Shown here: positions 44,701-55,882 of the stretch, in pieces
Position numbering within the stretch: the first letter of the stretch is position 1
How the letters are laid out: every line of letters starts with the position of its first letter
From: Nematostella vectensis
Lineage: Eukaryota > Cnidaria > Anthozoa > Actiniaria > Edwardsiidae
DNA length: 64,000 bases
Direction of reading: 5' to 3'
Assembly: GCF_932526225.1 (NCBI RefSeq)
Contig: NC_064047.1
Location: forward strand, 8,979,994-9,043,993
Position numbers and translations under genes: made by a program
Notes under the pieces: model-generated
What the model was told of the DNA's origin: nothing
Databases searched by the model: none
Seen by the model: only the letters and a program-made list of their open reading frames with translations

Positions 44701-45959
44701 TTTGAATAAATATTAGGATTGGCTTCTAGTATTTCATATAAATCATCATGAGCGAAATATCTTCATCGGATGGAACTCACTCAAAAACAATAAGCAATCG
44801 ATCGGTAAGAACGAGTAAAGTAAAGGAAAAGTTCTTGTTAAATCAGAATTCTGGCAAAACATTTGAGGGATCTTTCAAATAAGAACCTATTCATCCCAAC
44901 CAGGCTTATTACGTTCTTACAAAGAGGGTGCTTAAAATGGCATATGTTAGCCTGTAGGTTCTTATACGCGGGGGTTTACTTTGGCTCGAATCACTTGTAA
45001 TTTTTAGTTGAATCCATCAATAACGTACACAGACATGCACAGACATAAATCGGAGCTTGAGTTGGTAAGTTGTGACGTCACAGCCAGCTCCTCTCCTGCG
45101 TAATCCCAGCTCGTCCCAGGCCCCGCACTTCCTCACGTTTCCCCTGTTGAGCACTGATAACTTATCTGTACTCCGGGCTTAGAAGAGTTAAATGCTTTAT
45201 TTTGATGTTAATTATCTATTTTAACCAGATTTAAGACAAATTCAACTTCGCTTGTACAAACTCTTTTTGAGATTTTCTACACTCCCTGTAAGACTGAGCT
45301 ACCTTATGTTGTATAAATATCAAGAGTGTTAAAAAGGCTCACTCACAAAAAGTGAGTCAACACCCAAGAAAGTTTTACGTTCTACGTAAAATGAAGCGCT
45401 TGGCGAAGTCTTAGAGAGAAGAAAGGAGGAAAAAGGGAGAACGGAATAGAATCAAATACACAAATCGCAAGGCAATTTAGTCGACCGGGCGGATCCAGGG
45501 GTGGCGGGGGAGGGGGGATTTGTGCAACATGCGGTCGGGGGTCTTCAAAACAAAAACAATTAGAGGGATTCCAAAGGGGGGGGGGGGGTGCAACACCCAT
45601 AATACAACTCCTACTTGGTCCGCCACAACTAATACGCCCTTGAGTAGGCAGCGACGCAGCGACGCTTTCTCATAGTCAAGATAAAGACAATTGCACGGCA
45701 CGAAAACCTTGTGCAGATACCGAGTGAAAACAAACAGAGGAAGTTGTATCTTTGTTGTACACTATACGTGCTATATAATGAGCTGTTTGCAATAAAAGAC
45801 ATTTTAAAAATTCCCAAGTGTAATCAAACAATCAGAAAATGGCCCCCGTCGCGTTTTATCTTCGAGGGCTCATTGAGATGTTTCCTGTTTTTCTGTTTAT
45901 CAATTCACTACAGGTGTGTCTATGCAATAATAGTTTCTGACGTACTCTTTCATTTGTAT
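44701..45959. other. Intergenic DNA with a G-run repeat
   Basis: No gene supported. GGGCGGATCCAGGGGTGGC with later G-runs (about 45487-45600) belongs to the same dispersed repeat group as 34.9 kb. Confidence 0.5.
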
Positions 45960-46290
45960 ACCGCTTAACCCGTGGGGTTTAAAGAAGGTTGACCAGCCAC
46001 TCCTTTATTACTGTTTACATTTGGAATATTGCAACGGACCAAGGCCTCATAAGAGCTGTTTATGTGTTTATCAATTTATTACGTGATTAGTTCTCTCACG
46101 CACTCTTTCATCTGTATAGCGCGTAAACCACTCCTTTATTATTGTTTACATTTGGGAATAATACAACGGACCAAGGACTCATAAAAGATCTGTTTTTGTA
46201 TTTATCAATTTATTACAGTTCCATGTACGTGATTAGTTCTCCATACTCTTTCATCTGTATACCGCGTAACCCCGGGGCTTAAAAAGGTTG
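45960..46290. repeat. About 120-150-bp tandem repeat, three copies
   Basis: Units repeat CACTCCTTTATTA, TGTTTACATTTGG, CAACGGACCAAGG, ATCAATTTATTAC and CTCTTTCATCTGTATA. Confidence 0.82.
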
Positions 46291-47084
46291 TTCACTCCTT
46301 TCTTATTGTTTAAAAACAAACACTAAAATGATCTACAAGATCTATTTCAACATAGTGATCGCTAGACCTCCGCTCGCTTGCTAAACCTCACGAATGACTC
46401 CAAATTCCATCTCACTGATTTTTTAATCAGAAAACGATTATCCTTGAAAATAAAACGCTAGCTAATAAGAAAAAAACATTGTTCGTAATAGAAACTTGGA
46501 TTTAGCTTTCGGATGGGCGGAAAACAGAGAGAATTTTTAAGATTTATCAACGGCACTTTTCCTCCTTGTGACGCTCCTCCTTTAATGACCAATGGTTGAA
46601 TGATATTTGAAATAATGTATTTTAAGCTATTCGTTTGAATTACTATATGAAATAAATTTTTGCTCGCGGGCCCTGTTAAAGGAAACAGCACATCGGCACC
46701 AGTCAAGTCAATGACTAAAACCTAAACCGTTCGCGCAGCTGATTCGCCTTGCTATTTTCCAAAAATGCATACTCTAATGGCAACTTGTCGTCAGAAGGGC
46801 ATCGGTTCATACCGCTTTATTAAAAATCTACACAACTTCATCTAAAATTGAACGTCATAACAATCACGTAATACAAGTGGGCGTGTTTGAGTGAGCAACC
46901 GTCGCGTCTCCTCCCCGGAGGGCATTTTCAAATAGGAGTTCTTACATGTTCTCTCGTGGTAGTTTGTGCTAGAGAAGGTAATGCATTTATAAAGGGTGTG
47001 GAGGGCGGAGGAAGGGGGAGGGGTGAAGGGTGAAGTGAAGGCAGAACAAGTAGCGCTCAAAGGACGCCGGCAAGTATCCTGTGG
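46291..47084. other. Intergenic DNA, nothing recognised
   Basis: Short random open frames only. Confidence 0.45.
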
Positions 47085-47300
47085 TTAAAGTCCGTAGGTC
47101 CGACTTGCGTGAAATGTTGTTTTGCTTTTGTTTTGAATATTCAAAACTTCCATCGTTTTTTAAAAATATACGACTTTCCCTGTATTATTTGATACCTTTA
47201 AAATATAACTGAGCTGTTTTAGTTATAGGATGGATTGAAATTCATCGTGATTCAAGCGGATTTAATTCACTTACTGAGATGAAAATCTCATTTACAGGGT
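47085..47300. repeat. Segment similar to TEX11 intron 16 DNA (8127-8345)
   Basis: Shared words include TCCGACTTGC, TTTGCTTTTGTTTT, CTGTTTTAGTT-like, GGAT-GATTGAAATTCA and AAAATCTCAT. Similarity is moderate over about 200 bases without coding sense, so an old transposon family or duplication. Confidence 0.6.
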
Positions 47301-49811
47301 TTGTAATTTGTCATCAGGTCATTTGTTCGATGTTCAGAGACCTTTAGCCACCGGCCACCACGTATTTTTTTCAGAGTGAAAAAGCGCGAAACCGCGAATG
47401 TGTCGTTCTTTCAGCAATAAACCATTAAGTGTTTTTAAACCACTTTAAAAAAGTAGTTTTCAGGGACTTAAGTAGGCATTAAACTTTTCGGATTTTGTAT
47501 GATTTACACGTACAATTTCGCTAAGTCCTTTGTTCAAGGGCGTAGCTACCTTTTTGTTCAACTTTATTGAGTCAGCAACATTACTTACTACAAAAAAAAA
47601 ACAGTTAAGAAACAATACAAAACAAAGACATGCAAAACGTTAAAGTTAAAAGTTAAAAAGGGAAAACCTAGCTCAAAATGGAAGGTGCAACGGGTCACGG
47701 AGTCCCATTCGGGAAACCACCCTTAGCATATCAAGAAAATTGAGCCCAAAATTGACGTTTTTGCCAAACCCGGTAACTTCCATATAAGAAAACTAATATA
47801 TAGATTTAGGCACTGCCTAAAAGCGGAGCCAGCGTACAATCTATTTAAGCCGTATTATAATAATCCATTAATCAATCTTTTATTGAATATTTTAAATGTA
47901 AATACAATAAGGGAAAAGCAGAAGCCAGAGGCTTATCAAGCTTAATACATACATGTATGTATATATGCAATGTGTGAGTGAAGCCGTTCCGAAGAGTTCG
48001 TGATGCACAGGTGTAGAGTGGGATATGTATGTAGGTATATTTTTTGTTGTTGCTTAACCCGGAAAAACTTGTTTGGGTTTATTTGGAGGTATCATCGATT
48101 ACAGAACATTGAAGAATTGAAAACGAATTATAGTTTTTTTACAGAAAAATGGTTTTCTTTTTTATTCTCTTCAACATTTAAAACCATATCAGCTCACAAC
48201 ACATTTCTAAACATAAGCATATTGCTTTTGCCAGTGAATGTGCTTCATACTTGCCTACACTGTCCAAATTCCCTTTCTTCTTTTCACATTGCACTACTAT
48301 AATTTCTTGATTTTTATAATTTTCTTTCAGTAAAAGGGTAATAAAAGTTATTTGGTAAAAATTACAAATATTGGCTCAACAGTTTTATCAACCTTCTTTA
48401 CTGTGTTTTTGTGGCTACTACTCTATTTGAATTGACACTATGTCTTGGGTATGGTTTGTAAAAAACACTGACCCTCCTTGAGGTCCATGGACCCATATTG
48501 AAGCATCAGGGTGTCAAGGGTATGTACATCTGTTATTTTTGTGCTAAAACATAAAATAGAGCTCGGTGTTAAAAAAATATCACTTCCATGTAGTGCTAAA
48601 ATTTGTGAAATAATTTCATGAAAGGTCAAATGGTACATTCTATACAGAATCATAAGGGAAATGTGTAGGTAAAGCAGATCTTTTAAAAAACTTGTAACCC
48701 CTTATGAACCTTTTTTTTCTAGAATTAAACCAAAATTCATTATAAATTTCAAATGTTCTTCGAACTCACAAAATAACTAAAACCAGTCCTCGCTCGATAT
48801 CTTTCACAAAAGAGCTGACAGAACTTAAATGTGATGTGGAATTTCCAGATGAGAAATCGTTCTTTATTTACTTACTGAATTTACTTCGTTAATTAATTAA
48901 AGGCAAAGAAATAACAACATTTTCTAAAAAAGAATGCGACGTTTGTTTACTGACAATCGATCGCACAATTACCACATGATCTTCCTATCCTTTTTATAGG
49001 ATAATGGATAAACAAACTAGGTAAATTACTAGTTGGGAAAGGCTCTCACATGGCTTCAACTGTTAATCTTATTGAGTGCTCGAAATATGTCAACACGAGT
49101 TTTTCATAGCTCCGACGAAGTTTTTTATTTGAAGTCTTACTTACCCTCTTTTTCCAAACACATCGTTTGTCCTTCCGTCCATCGTTTGTACGTCTTTTTA
49201 TTATAAAAGTGTTAAGATGTGTCGATTTTCTTTCTTGGTTTTAGCCACTAAACTTTATCAACAATACTCACGGTGTCGGCCGCGACTTAGAAGAACAAAA
49301 ACGCGGGAAAAATTAGACGCAGGGTTCCCGTGAGTGTAAATACACTAAAAACTAAATTATTGTAAGTTTTGCTGCACCTTTCGGTTTTTTATTAAGTAGG
49401 TAGCATTCTCGGATAGTGCTAAAATATATTCCTTTATAATGATTTCACTGAGGTGACGTTTTACGAAGTTATCGCAAATTGTGCTTGCTTCAAGGGCAGG
49501 CGGGCGACACCACAGGGTACCCACGCGATGACCAAAAAAAACTGAGTCGCATAGTTATATACCATTTCTCTATAACTATGGGGCTCCGCGCGCGGAGCTA
49601 ATATATACCTTATTTGGAAAATCTGCATGATTCTTGTATTTTTTTTTTTAAGGTGAGCGTACCCCATGAGCTTCGTAAACTTTTTGACTTGTAACCAGAA
49701 GAGAAAAACAATTAATGTGACCATTTTTAGTTAGTCTGAAAAGAAACTAAATTTCCTCGGTACTAAACCCCCAAAACGACAACGTTTTCTTCATATGGAT
49801 AAAATAACTAA
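47301..49811. other. Intergenic DNA with one weak exon candidate
   Basis: AT-rich. A phrase at about 47797-47832 (TAGATTTAGGCACTGCC) is repeated inverted near 19850-19885. See the findings for the candidate at 48473-48543. Confidence 0.45.
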
Positions 49812-50215
49812 GGCCCTGACCACACGTATACGGAATCGAATGAATCCGCAACTTTTTCTTTCCGTAATCGAAAAGTTTCACGTCCACACGTAGCATAATC
49901 GTATCTTAATCGCCCGTCTACACGTATACGGCGATTCGGTAATCGCTCTAGCTTTACACGTTGCGACGCCATCTTGTTTTATTCTACGGTTAGAGATTGG
50001 GTACGATTTTGAAGTCATTGTAATCGAAAAGTAACGGATTCGACCGACCACACCATATACGGAATCGTAGCGTATTCGTTCCGCTCCGCTTTCGTTAGCG
50101 GATTCGAAAAGTTGCGGATTCGCCAGCGTAGTCGTCGTATACGTGTGGACGATAGCCGTATCCGAAACAAAAAATTTGCGGATTCATTCGATTCCGAATA
50201 CGTGTGGACATGGCC
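49812..50215. mobile_element. Harbinger-like MITE 1, 404 bp
   Basis: Foldback element with ends GGCCCTGACCACACG and CGTGTGGACATGGCC, flanked on both sides by TAA. Long inner inverted arms carry GGAATCGAATGAATCCGCAA. The three-base TAA/TTA duplication and GGCC ends fit the PIF/Harbinger group. Confidence 0.85.
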
Positions 50216-50432
50216 TAAATTATGTCAATTAGATTACATGGATTGATATTTCCTTGATAACTATCTTATGTTTTCTAACGGATAAGTATCTCTCGATTTG
50301 AGGAAGATATTTATATCAGATATCTAATTTATGGTATTAATGGCTTTGGCGGTTGAATAACAAGTTTTAAGGAAATGGAACATTTAATTTTTATCAGACA
50401 TTTGGTCTTCCCAACTGATATTTCTAGACTTA

Positions 50433-51283
50433 GGCCCCGTCCACATATATACGAAATCGAATGAATCCGAATCCGCAACTTTTTGAATCCGCAAACTAAA
50501 GCAGAACGAAATGAATCAGGGTCTGGATGGGATTAACCGACTAGCGACAAACGGCTTAAAAAGTAACTGACTACCGGCAAAACTAGCAACCAAAAATATT
50601 TGCCGACTACCGACATTTTATTATTTCCGGTATTTTTACTCTTTACTTCCATCGTCAATCTACTTAAATCGACCATTTCAGAATGTGCACTATGTATTTC
50701 CTGTTGCATCAACTTTTCAGTCATATGGCAATCATTAACTCATAATTAATTTATAATCAATAAGTTATTAATTACTAATCAATCCTAAATAATGTTTAAT
50801 CTTGTTTATACGTGAAATCTTAGTACAAAAGCGAATACTAGCTTAGATTCACCGACTACCGACAAAGACCGACAATCCTTACTGACTACCGACAAATTAT
50901 GGAGATTTTAACTGACTACCGACATGCGGACTCCCCCATCCAGACCCTGATGAATACGCTACGGTACGATTCCGTATACGTGTGGACGGTCGAATCCGAA
51001 ACTTTTCGATTACGGAATCCTTGTAGTAGGTTGAATCCGTAACTTTTCGATTACGATGACGTCAAAATCGCACCCAGTCTCTAACCGTAGAATAAAACAA
51101 GATGGTGTCGCCAGATTCGCATTTGCTCAGTTAACATTTGTGTGCAGAGTGATTACGGAATCGCCGTATACGTGTGGACGGGCAATTACGATACGATTAC
51201 GCTACGTGTGGACTGGAAACTTTTCGATTACAGAAATAAAATGTTGCGGATTCATTAGATTCCGTATACGTGTGGACGGAGCC
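50433..51283. mobile_element. Harbinger-like MITE 2, with a nested insertion
   Basis: Ends GGCCCCGTCCACA and TGTGGACGGAGCC flanked by TTA on both sides (50430-50432, 51284-51286). After removing the nested element and its duplication it is 412 bases, close to MITE 1. Confidence 0.85.
50517..50949. mobile_element. Nested MITE, 433 bp, 6-bp target duplication ATGAAT
   Basis: Ends CAGGGTCTGGATGGG and CCCATCCAGACCCTG are exact inverted repeats. ATGAAT flanks both sides. Inside, the motif CTGACTACCGACA recurs several times near both ends. Confidence 0.88.
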
Positions 51284-51286
51284 TTA

Positions 51287-52552
51287 GTTTTTCACATTTG
51301 GCTGTTTCTAATTTCAGTCAATAACACAAGATACAGGGTTCAAAATTGTCCCGGAAACAGAAATCGAATATCGTGGTTATTAATCAAATATTATCAGCTT
51401 TCAACGGATATTTTGAACTTAGATTTGCTTCATTTTGATATTTTATGTATGCGATAATATCAACAAAGCCTGACGTTGAGTCGGCAATGAGTGCTTTGCT
51501 TTGTTTTGCCGGAAAACTCGGGGGCTATAAGCGTCTACTCTCTTCTCTTACCTTTCTATACAAATACCTTAATGGGCGCCCGGAACATATAGTTCTGTAT
51601 TATTTAAGAGCCTATTGAGTCGGATTTAAATATCAAAGAGAACTACTCGTGAAGCGGCATTAGCGGCCACTTTGTATTTTCGCTGCTTGGATGTGATGAG
51701 ATCCAGAGGACATCGACTTTTATCGGCGTATGCCTACAGCATAGAGACGTAACTCGTCAGACGGTCTATTGGTTTCGTGGTTTAAATGAAACACAGCATT
51801 TATGAAAAAAATATTCTTTTTTGCGGGAGTAGGGGACTTGCACTAAGAGATCACGTGACTGTTTGTGAGGCAAACTCGCGCGCGCCCTCAGGCTTTTGGC
51901 GGCAAACTAACAACATAAAAAATGTTAGCGCTTACGCTAAAAAAAATCAGCGCTTACGAACCATACAAGAAGCCAGCTGCAAGAAGCTCCAGAACGGGCT
52001 CTTTTTGATTCAAATGTTTTTTCGTCGCTCTATCTGCGACTCTGACATTAAAAATGCGGAAATCTGCCGCAAAAAAAACAAGTGACAGGACAGCTGTAAA
52101 CAAAATCCGACCTGTTAAAGCCTCGATGCGATTCCAGAGGACTTCCTTTATATGGAAAACGTCTTATTTTTTTAGACTTACGGAAAACGACAAACAGAGA
52201 CAGTGCACTTAGTCTCTTCGCGGACCACAGGATTACGAAGCTTAAAGGAAAAGCCATCTTGCAGACTAAATCATTAAACAGAGGCGCGTTACCCTGCGCA
52301 TCCCCCCGCCAAAAGGTGGGTCATTTCTGATTAAGGAATCTTCAAATACTATGCTTTTTCCATATGATACCTTTGACTGCGCAACCCACCCACCCCCCCC
52401 CCCCCCCCCTCGGCCAATCCTGGGTACGTGCCTGAAACCCAGACTACTCTGGCATTCTTACGGGTGCCCTGTGCTCGCTGAAACCGTGAGGAAAGCGTGG
52501 TATTTGGGACGAGCTCATCCATAAACAATGATAGAACAGTAAGAGCGTTTCC
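51287..52552. other. Intergenic DNA
   Basis: No supported gene. A C-run element end is near 52385-52435. Confidence 0.45.
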
Positions 52553-52848
52553 TATGGGGCGTTTATTATTAAATTGCAATGGTTCGAGGGAAGGGGGGGG
52601 GGGGGGCGTTCAAGAGTCGTTATTAGAGAGCTAGGGGCGTTCATTATAAACTATAACAATATAACAAACCCATGTGCAAAGGGGTTCAAATCTCAGTCAT
52701 GATCTCGTTAAATTATAGCCTGTGTAGCAAGCGTTTATTAACAAAGGCAAGAACTTATGCTAACCATTGTTGACTATTCAGGAATTTAATTTGATTTATG
52801 TTACCTGGATTTCCATGTCGTTTGTGGGAGGGAGGGGAGCGGGGTAGG
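52553..52848. repeat. Degenerate GGGGCGTTCATTA-type repeat, left part
   Basis: GGGGCGTTTATTA, GGGGGCGTTCAA and AGGGGCGTTCATTA words continue at 55287-55405 on the far side of the hAT element, so the hAT element landed inside this repeat. Confidence 0.65.
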
Positions 52849-52856
52849 GTAGGGGG

Positions 52857-55286
52857 TAGGCTCTTACCGAAAGTGCTCGTTAAAAAAGCATTAAATGCTT
52901 AAAGCAGTGCTTGTTTTTTTCCAAAAAAGTGCTAAAATAATGTTTTTTTTAAAATGCTTGTGGATTAAAAAAAATGCTCATTTTTTCAGACTTTTTTTAA
53001 TCATATAGAACATTACATTTTCAGATCTTCGCTCACATGTTTTAACATCTAAATTTAACGATCAATGTTTTTTCCATTTAAGTCCAACACACGCTTGTCA
53101 TTGGGTCATCATTACCCATTTTAGAAGTTAGTCATCGCTTGTTGTACTGGGTCATCACACTTGCTTGCAGATAGTCAACTAAGGCATGCCCCTGTTGGTC
53201 GTTGAATGCGGAGTTGAGAACAGAGAGTACCCTTTCTGCTGCAGCCGAGGATGGCTGCACCAACAGCACTTTCTTCACTGCAGAAGCCCAGTGAGGGAGC
53301 TGTTCCTTGTGGTCGTGCCACCATTTTAACTTTCGCTCTTCTGTGTTGATTACCACATCTGCAGTGGCAGCTAAGTAAGCAGGTAGTTCAGCTTTTAGGC
53401 CGTTGATAATGCAATCATCATTGAGAAAAGGGAAGATTCGCAAGGCCTCTACTGAGTGCTGAGTTGGCTTCAGCCACTGGACGCTGACCTGACACATATA
53501 CCTCGCATCCTTGAACGCTAACACTGTGTTGTATAGTTGGACATTGAACTTTCTCAGAAACCAATCTGTGGCTGGTTGAACACATGCCTTTGCCTGCAGT
53601 TAGAGGGCTGCTACGTGTTGGGCAGGATTTTCTTCAGCGATTGCTGCTGCGACTGCACGCACGTTTGGAAAGTGAGGGGCTTGGTAGGCTTGGGCAACAG
53701 CATGGAGTTTCTCATAACACGAGAACACGAGAGGGCCATCACCTTCCAAGAAATAGGTCGCTTTTACAAAGTGCTCCCCAACATCGATGGTGATGGCGAG
53801 CTCGAGCTTCAGGTTGATCACTCGCTCAGGATCGGAAAGTATTGCCTGGAGTTGAGGGAGTAACTGTGGACCAATATTAGCGGCTTCTGCTTCTATCAAG
53901 AATCCCTCAATATATCCAAACTGCAGTAACATTTGTTTGTAGACTTCCCACTTTGACCACCATCTGGTCTCACTGTATGATCTCGGTCTTTGCCCAGTCA
54001 GATCTTTCCACAACAGCTTTGCCTTGTAACTATGGCGGAACAGGCGAAGCCATACGCTACCGAACTCTAGAAGAGTTGGAATGACAAGATGATTCCTAAC
54101 ATTGTCAAGCGTGTGTGAGAAACACACAACGTTGAGCAGCTTAGGAAAAATAAATGCAATCCTATCCAACGCTGCCTGGTTCACACTTGCCCCATCTCTC
54201 ATGGCTGCGAGTAACGAATTGGACTTGACACCATAATCAACTGATAGGCACTGATTAAGAACTTGTGCAAGATCATCCGCATTCACTGACTTGGAACATA
54301 TATCAGTTTTAACGAGACGTTGTATAATCGACCAATTCTCGTCAAGGAAACGCAGGATGACAGCAATTGCTTCTCCTTGCCGTGTACTTCCGTCAAAGAT
54401 CATCGAAACATCACGCCAGTCTGGCCAGGCAAAGTCAGTTCATTTTTTATCCTTTCGACTTCCTGCTTGAGAACAATTGAAATGTACTGACCAAGATGAG
54501 CACTTGCTGTGAGACGTTGGCCATTCTTTTCTAAGAGGGAGCGTAGCTTATCGATTTCCCCAAGTGGGATGCCAGCCTTCAGAAACTCTTCGACCACTTC
54601 GAGTCGGTAGGCCCGTTCAGATATTGGTAGAGTGCTGTCTTTCTGCGTCATGTCCGCCGCTCTAAAAGCCTCCATAATAGTCTGATCCTTCAACTTAGAC
54701 TTCTTCAGTTTCTCTTTACCATTTCCATGTTTCTTTGAGGCCAAGTGTGTAGTTAGAATACTCTTCTTCGAAGACACTATTTCGCGGCATGCCAGACAAA
54801 ACAACTTCCCGTCTTTGATTGTTAGTCCCTCTCCTGGATATTGCTGAATCCGATCATGTGTGCTTATGTTCTTTACATCACAGTTCCCCCTAGTTTTGTT
54901 TTTTCCACTGATTGATGGCAGAGTACGCTCTCGAGCTATCTTTGCCTTGCTTGGCTGACTTCCAGTATTGCTAGTGAGTGACACCATCTTGGAACGAGTC
55001 ACGAGGAGGACTGACGAGAAGGACCGGGTTCTAGAAGGCAACCGCTGACCTATCAAACATATTCCCCAGCCTTCTCGGCTCCTTTAACGAAAATGAATGC
55101 AAATTGCGGCTTTGGACAACATATGTGAAGTCAGAGTGTGCTGATTAACGCAAAATTATATAAATAATCAGTCGATAATAAGAAAAAAATGCTAGCAGTG
55201 CTTTTTGGGAAAAAATGTAAAAAAAAGTGCTCGCGAAGCCAAATAATGCCAAAAAAAGTGCTAGCACTTTCGGCGGTAAGAGCCTA
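52857..55286 (-). mobile_element. hAT-family DNA transposon, 2430 bp
   Basis: Inverted ends TAGGCTCTTACCG with AAAGTGCT following. An exact 8-bp target duplication GTAGGGGG lies at 52849-52856 and 55287-55294. Subterminal regions repeat AAAGTGCT and AAAATGCT many times, as hAT transposases like. It encodes a broken transposase on the minus strand. Confidence 0.95.
53132..55056 (-). pseudogene. Decayed hAT transposase
   Basis: Three blocks read right to left. 55056-54400 has an N-terminal zinc finger of BED type (CLACREIVSSKKSILTTHLA, then SKKH). 54403-53600 has the RNase H-like part with IFDGSTRQGEA, CFSHTLDNVRNHL and SETRWWSKWE. 53599-53132 has the hAT dimerisation region (WWHDHKEQLPHWA, then QPSSAAAERVLS). 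Block 1 to 2 needs a one-base frame change near 54400. Block 2 to 3 is the same frame, broken only by TAA at 53600-53602. The lesions suggest an inactive copy, although the protein is otherwise well kept. A frame change by a small intron is possible but no clear sites were seen. Confidence 0.92.
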
Positions 55287-55864
55287 GTAGGGGGCGTTAT
55301 TTGTTTAAGAGGGGCGTTCAATACAAACTTGTAAGCTTAGGGGGCGCTCATTAGATAGGAGGTGTTCTTTAGATTAGGGGCGTTTATCAGATTATTTACG
55401 GTATCTAGATATCTAGAGTTTCTAGATAAATTTAACAACTTTTTTTTGATAAGCGTATCTCTAGAAAAACAAAAAGCCTAAAAACAGAGAACAAACAAAG
55501 CCTAATAGTCCATGGGCCAGGCAAAATTTAGTATCATTTCGGGGGACTAACGATCACTATGTCCAGTTCGAAGAGGACACTGAGAGGGTTTAAAAAAATT
55601 TATGATAGCCATTTCAAAAATGTAGCTAAATTAGTTATTTTTATGATTGAAATATAAAAAAAAAGCTATCCCGCATAAAAACGAGGCTCTAAATAAAAAA
55701 GCGACGAAATGATAAATAAAATGGTATTTATGAAAAAATCAAACGAAATTCAGAAAGAACAATTAGAAATGACTGCAAATACAGTCTTTCTCTGCGAAAA
55801 TTCGGCTTTTAGTAGGATTTATTAGGTGCAAGAGACTTGCTGCCTTTGCATTGCATTCTGGGTA

Positions 55865-55882
55865 ATCAAGATGGCGGCGGCC
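55865..55882 (+). promoter_or_regulatory. YY1-like AAGATGGCGGC over the start codon of the transposon gene
   Basis: AAGATGGCGGC at 55868-55878 is the canonical YY1 motif. Its ATG is the likely start codon, as in many YY1-driven, TATA-less promoters. Confidence 0.6.

Noticed and set aside
51056-51457. 133-residue plus-strand open frame
   Set aside because: It runs through the right arm of a MITE and has no protein features.
53537-53863. 108-residue open frame on the plus strand
   Set aside because: It is antisense to the hAT transposase.
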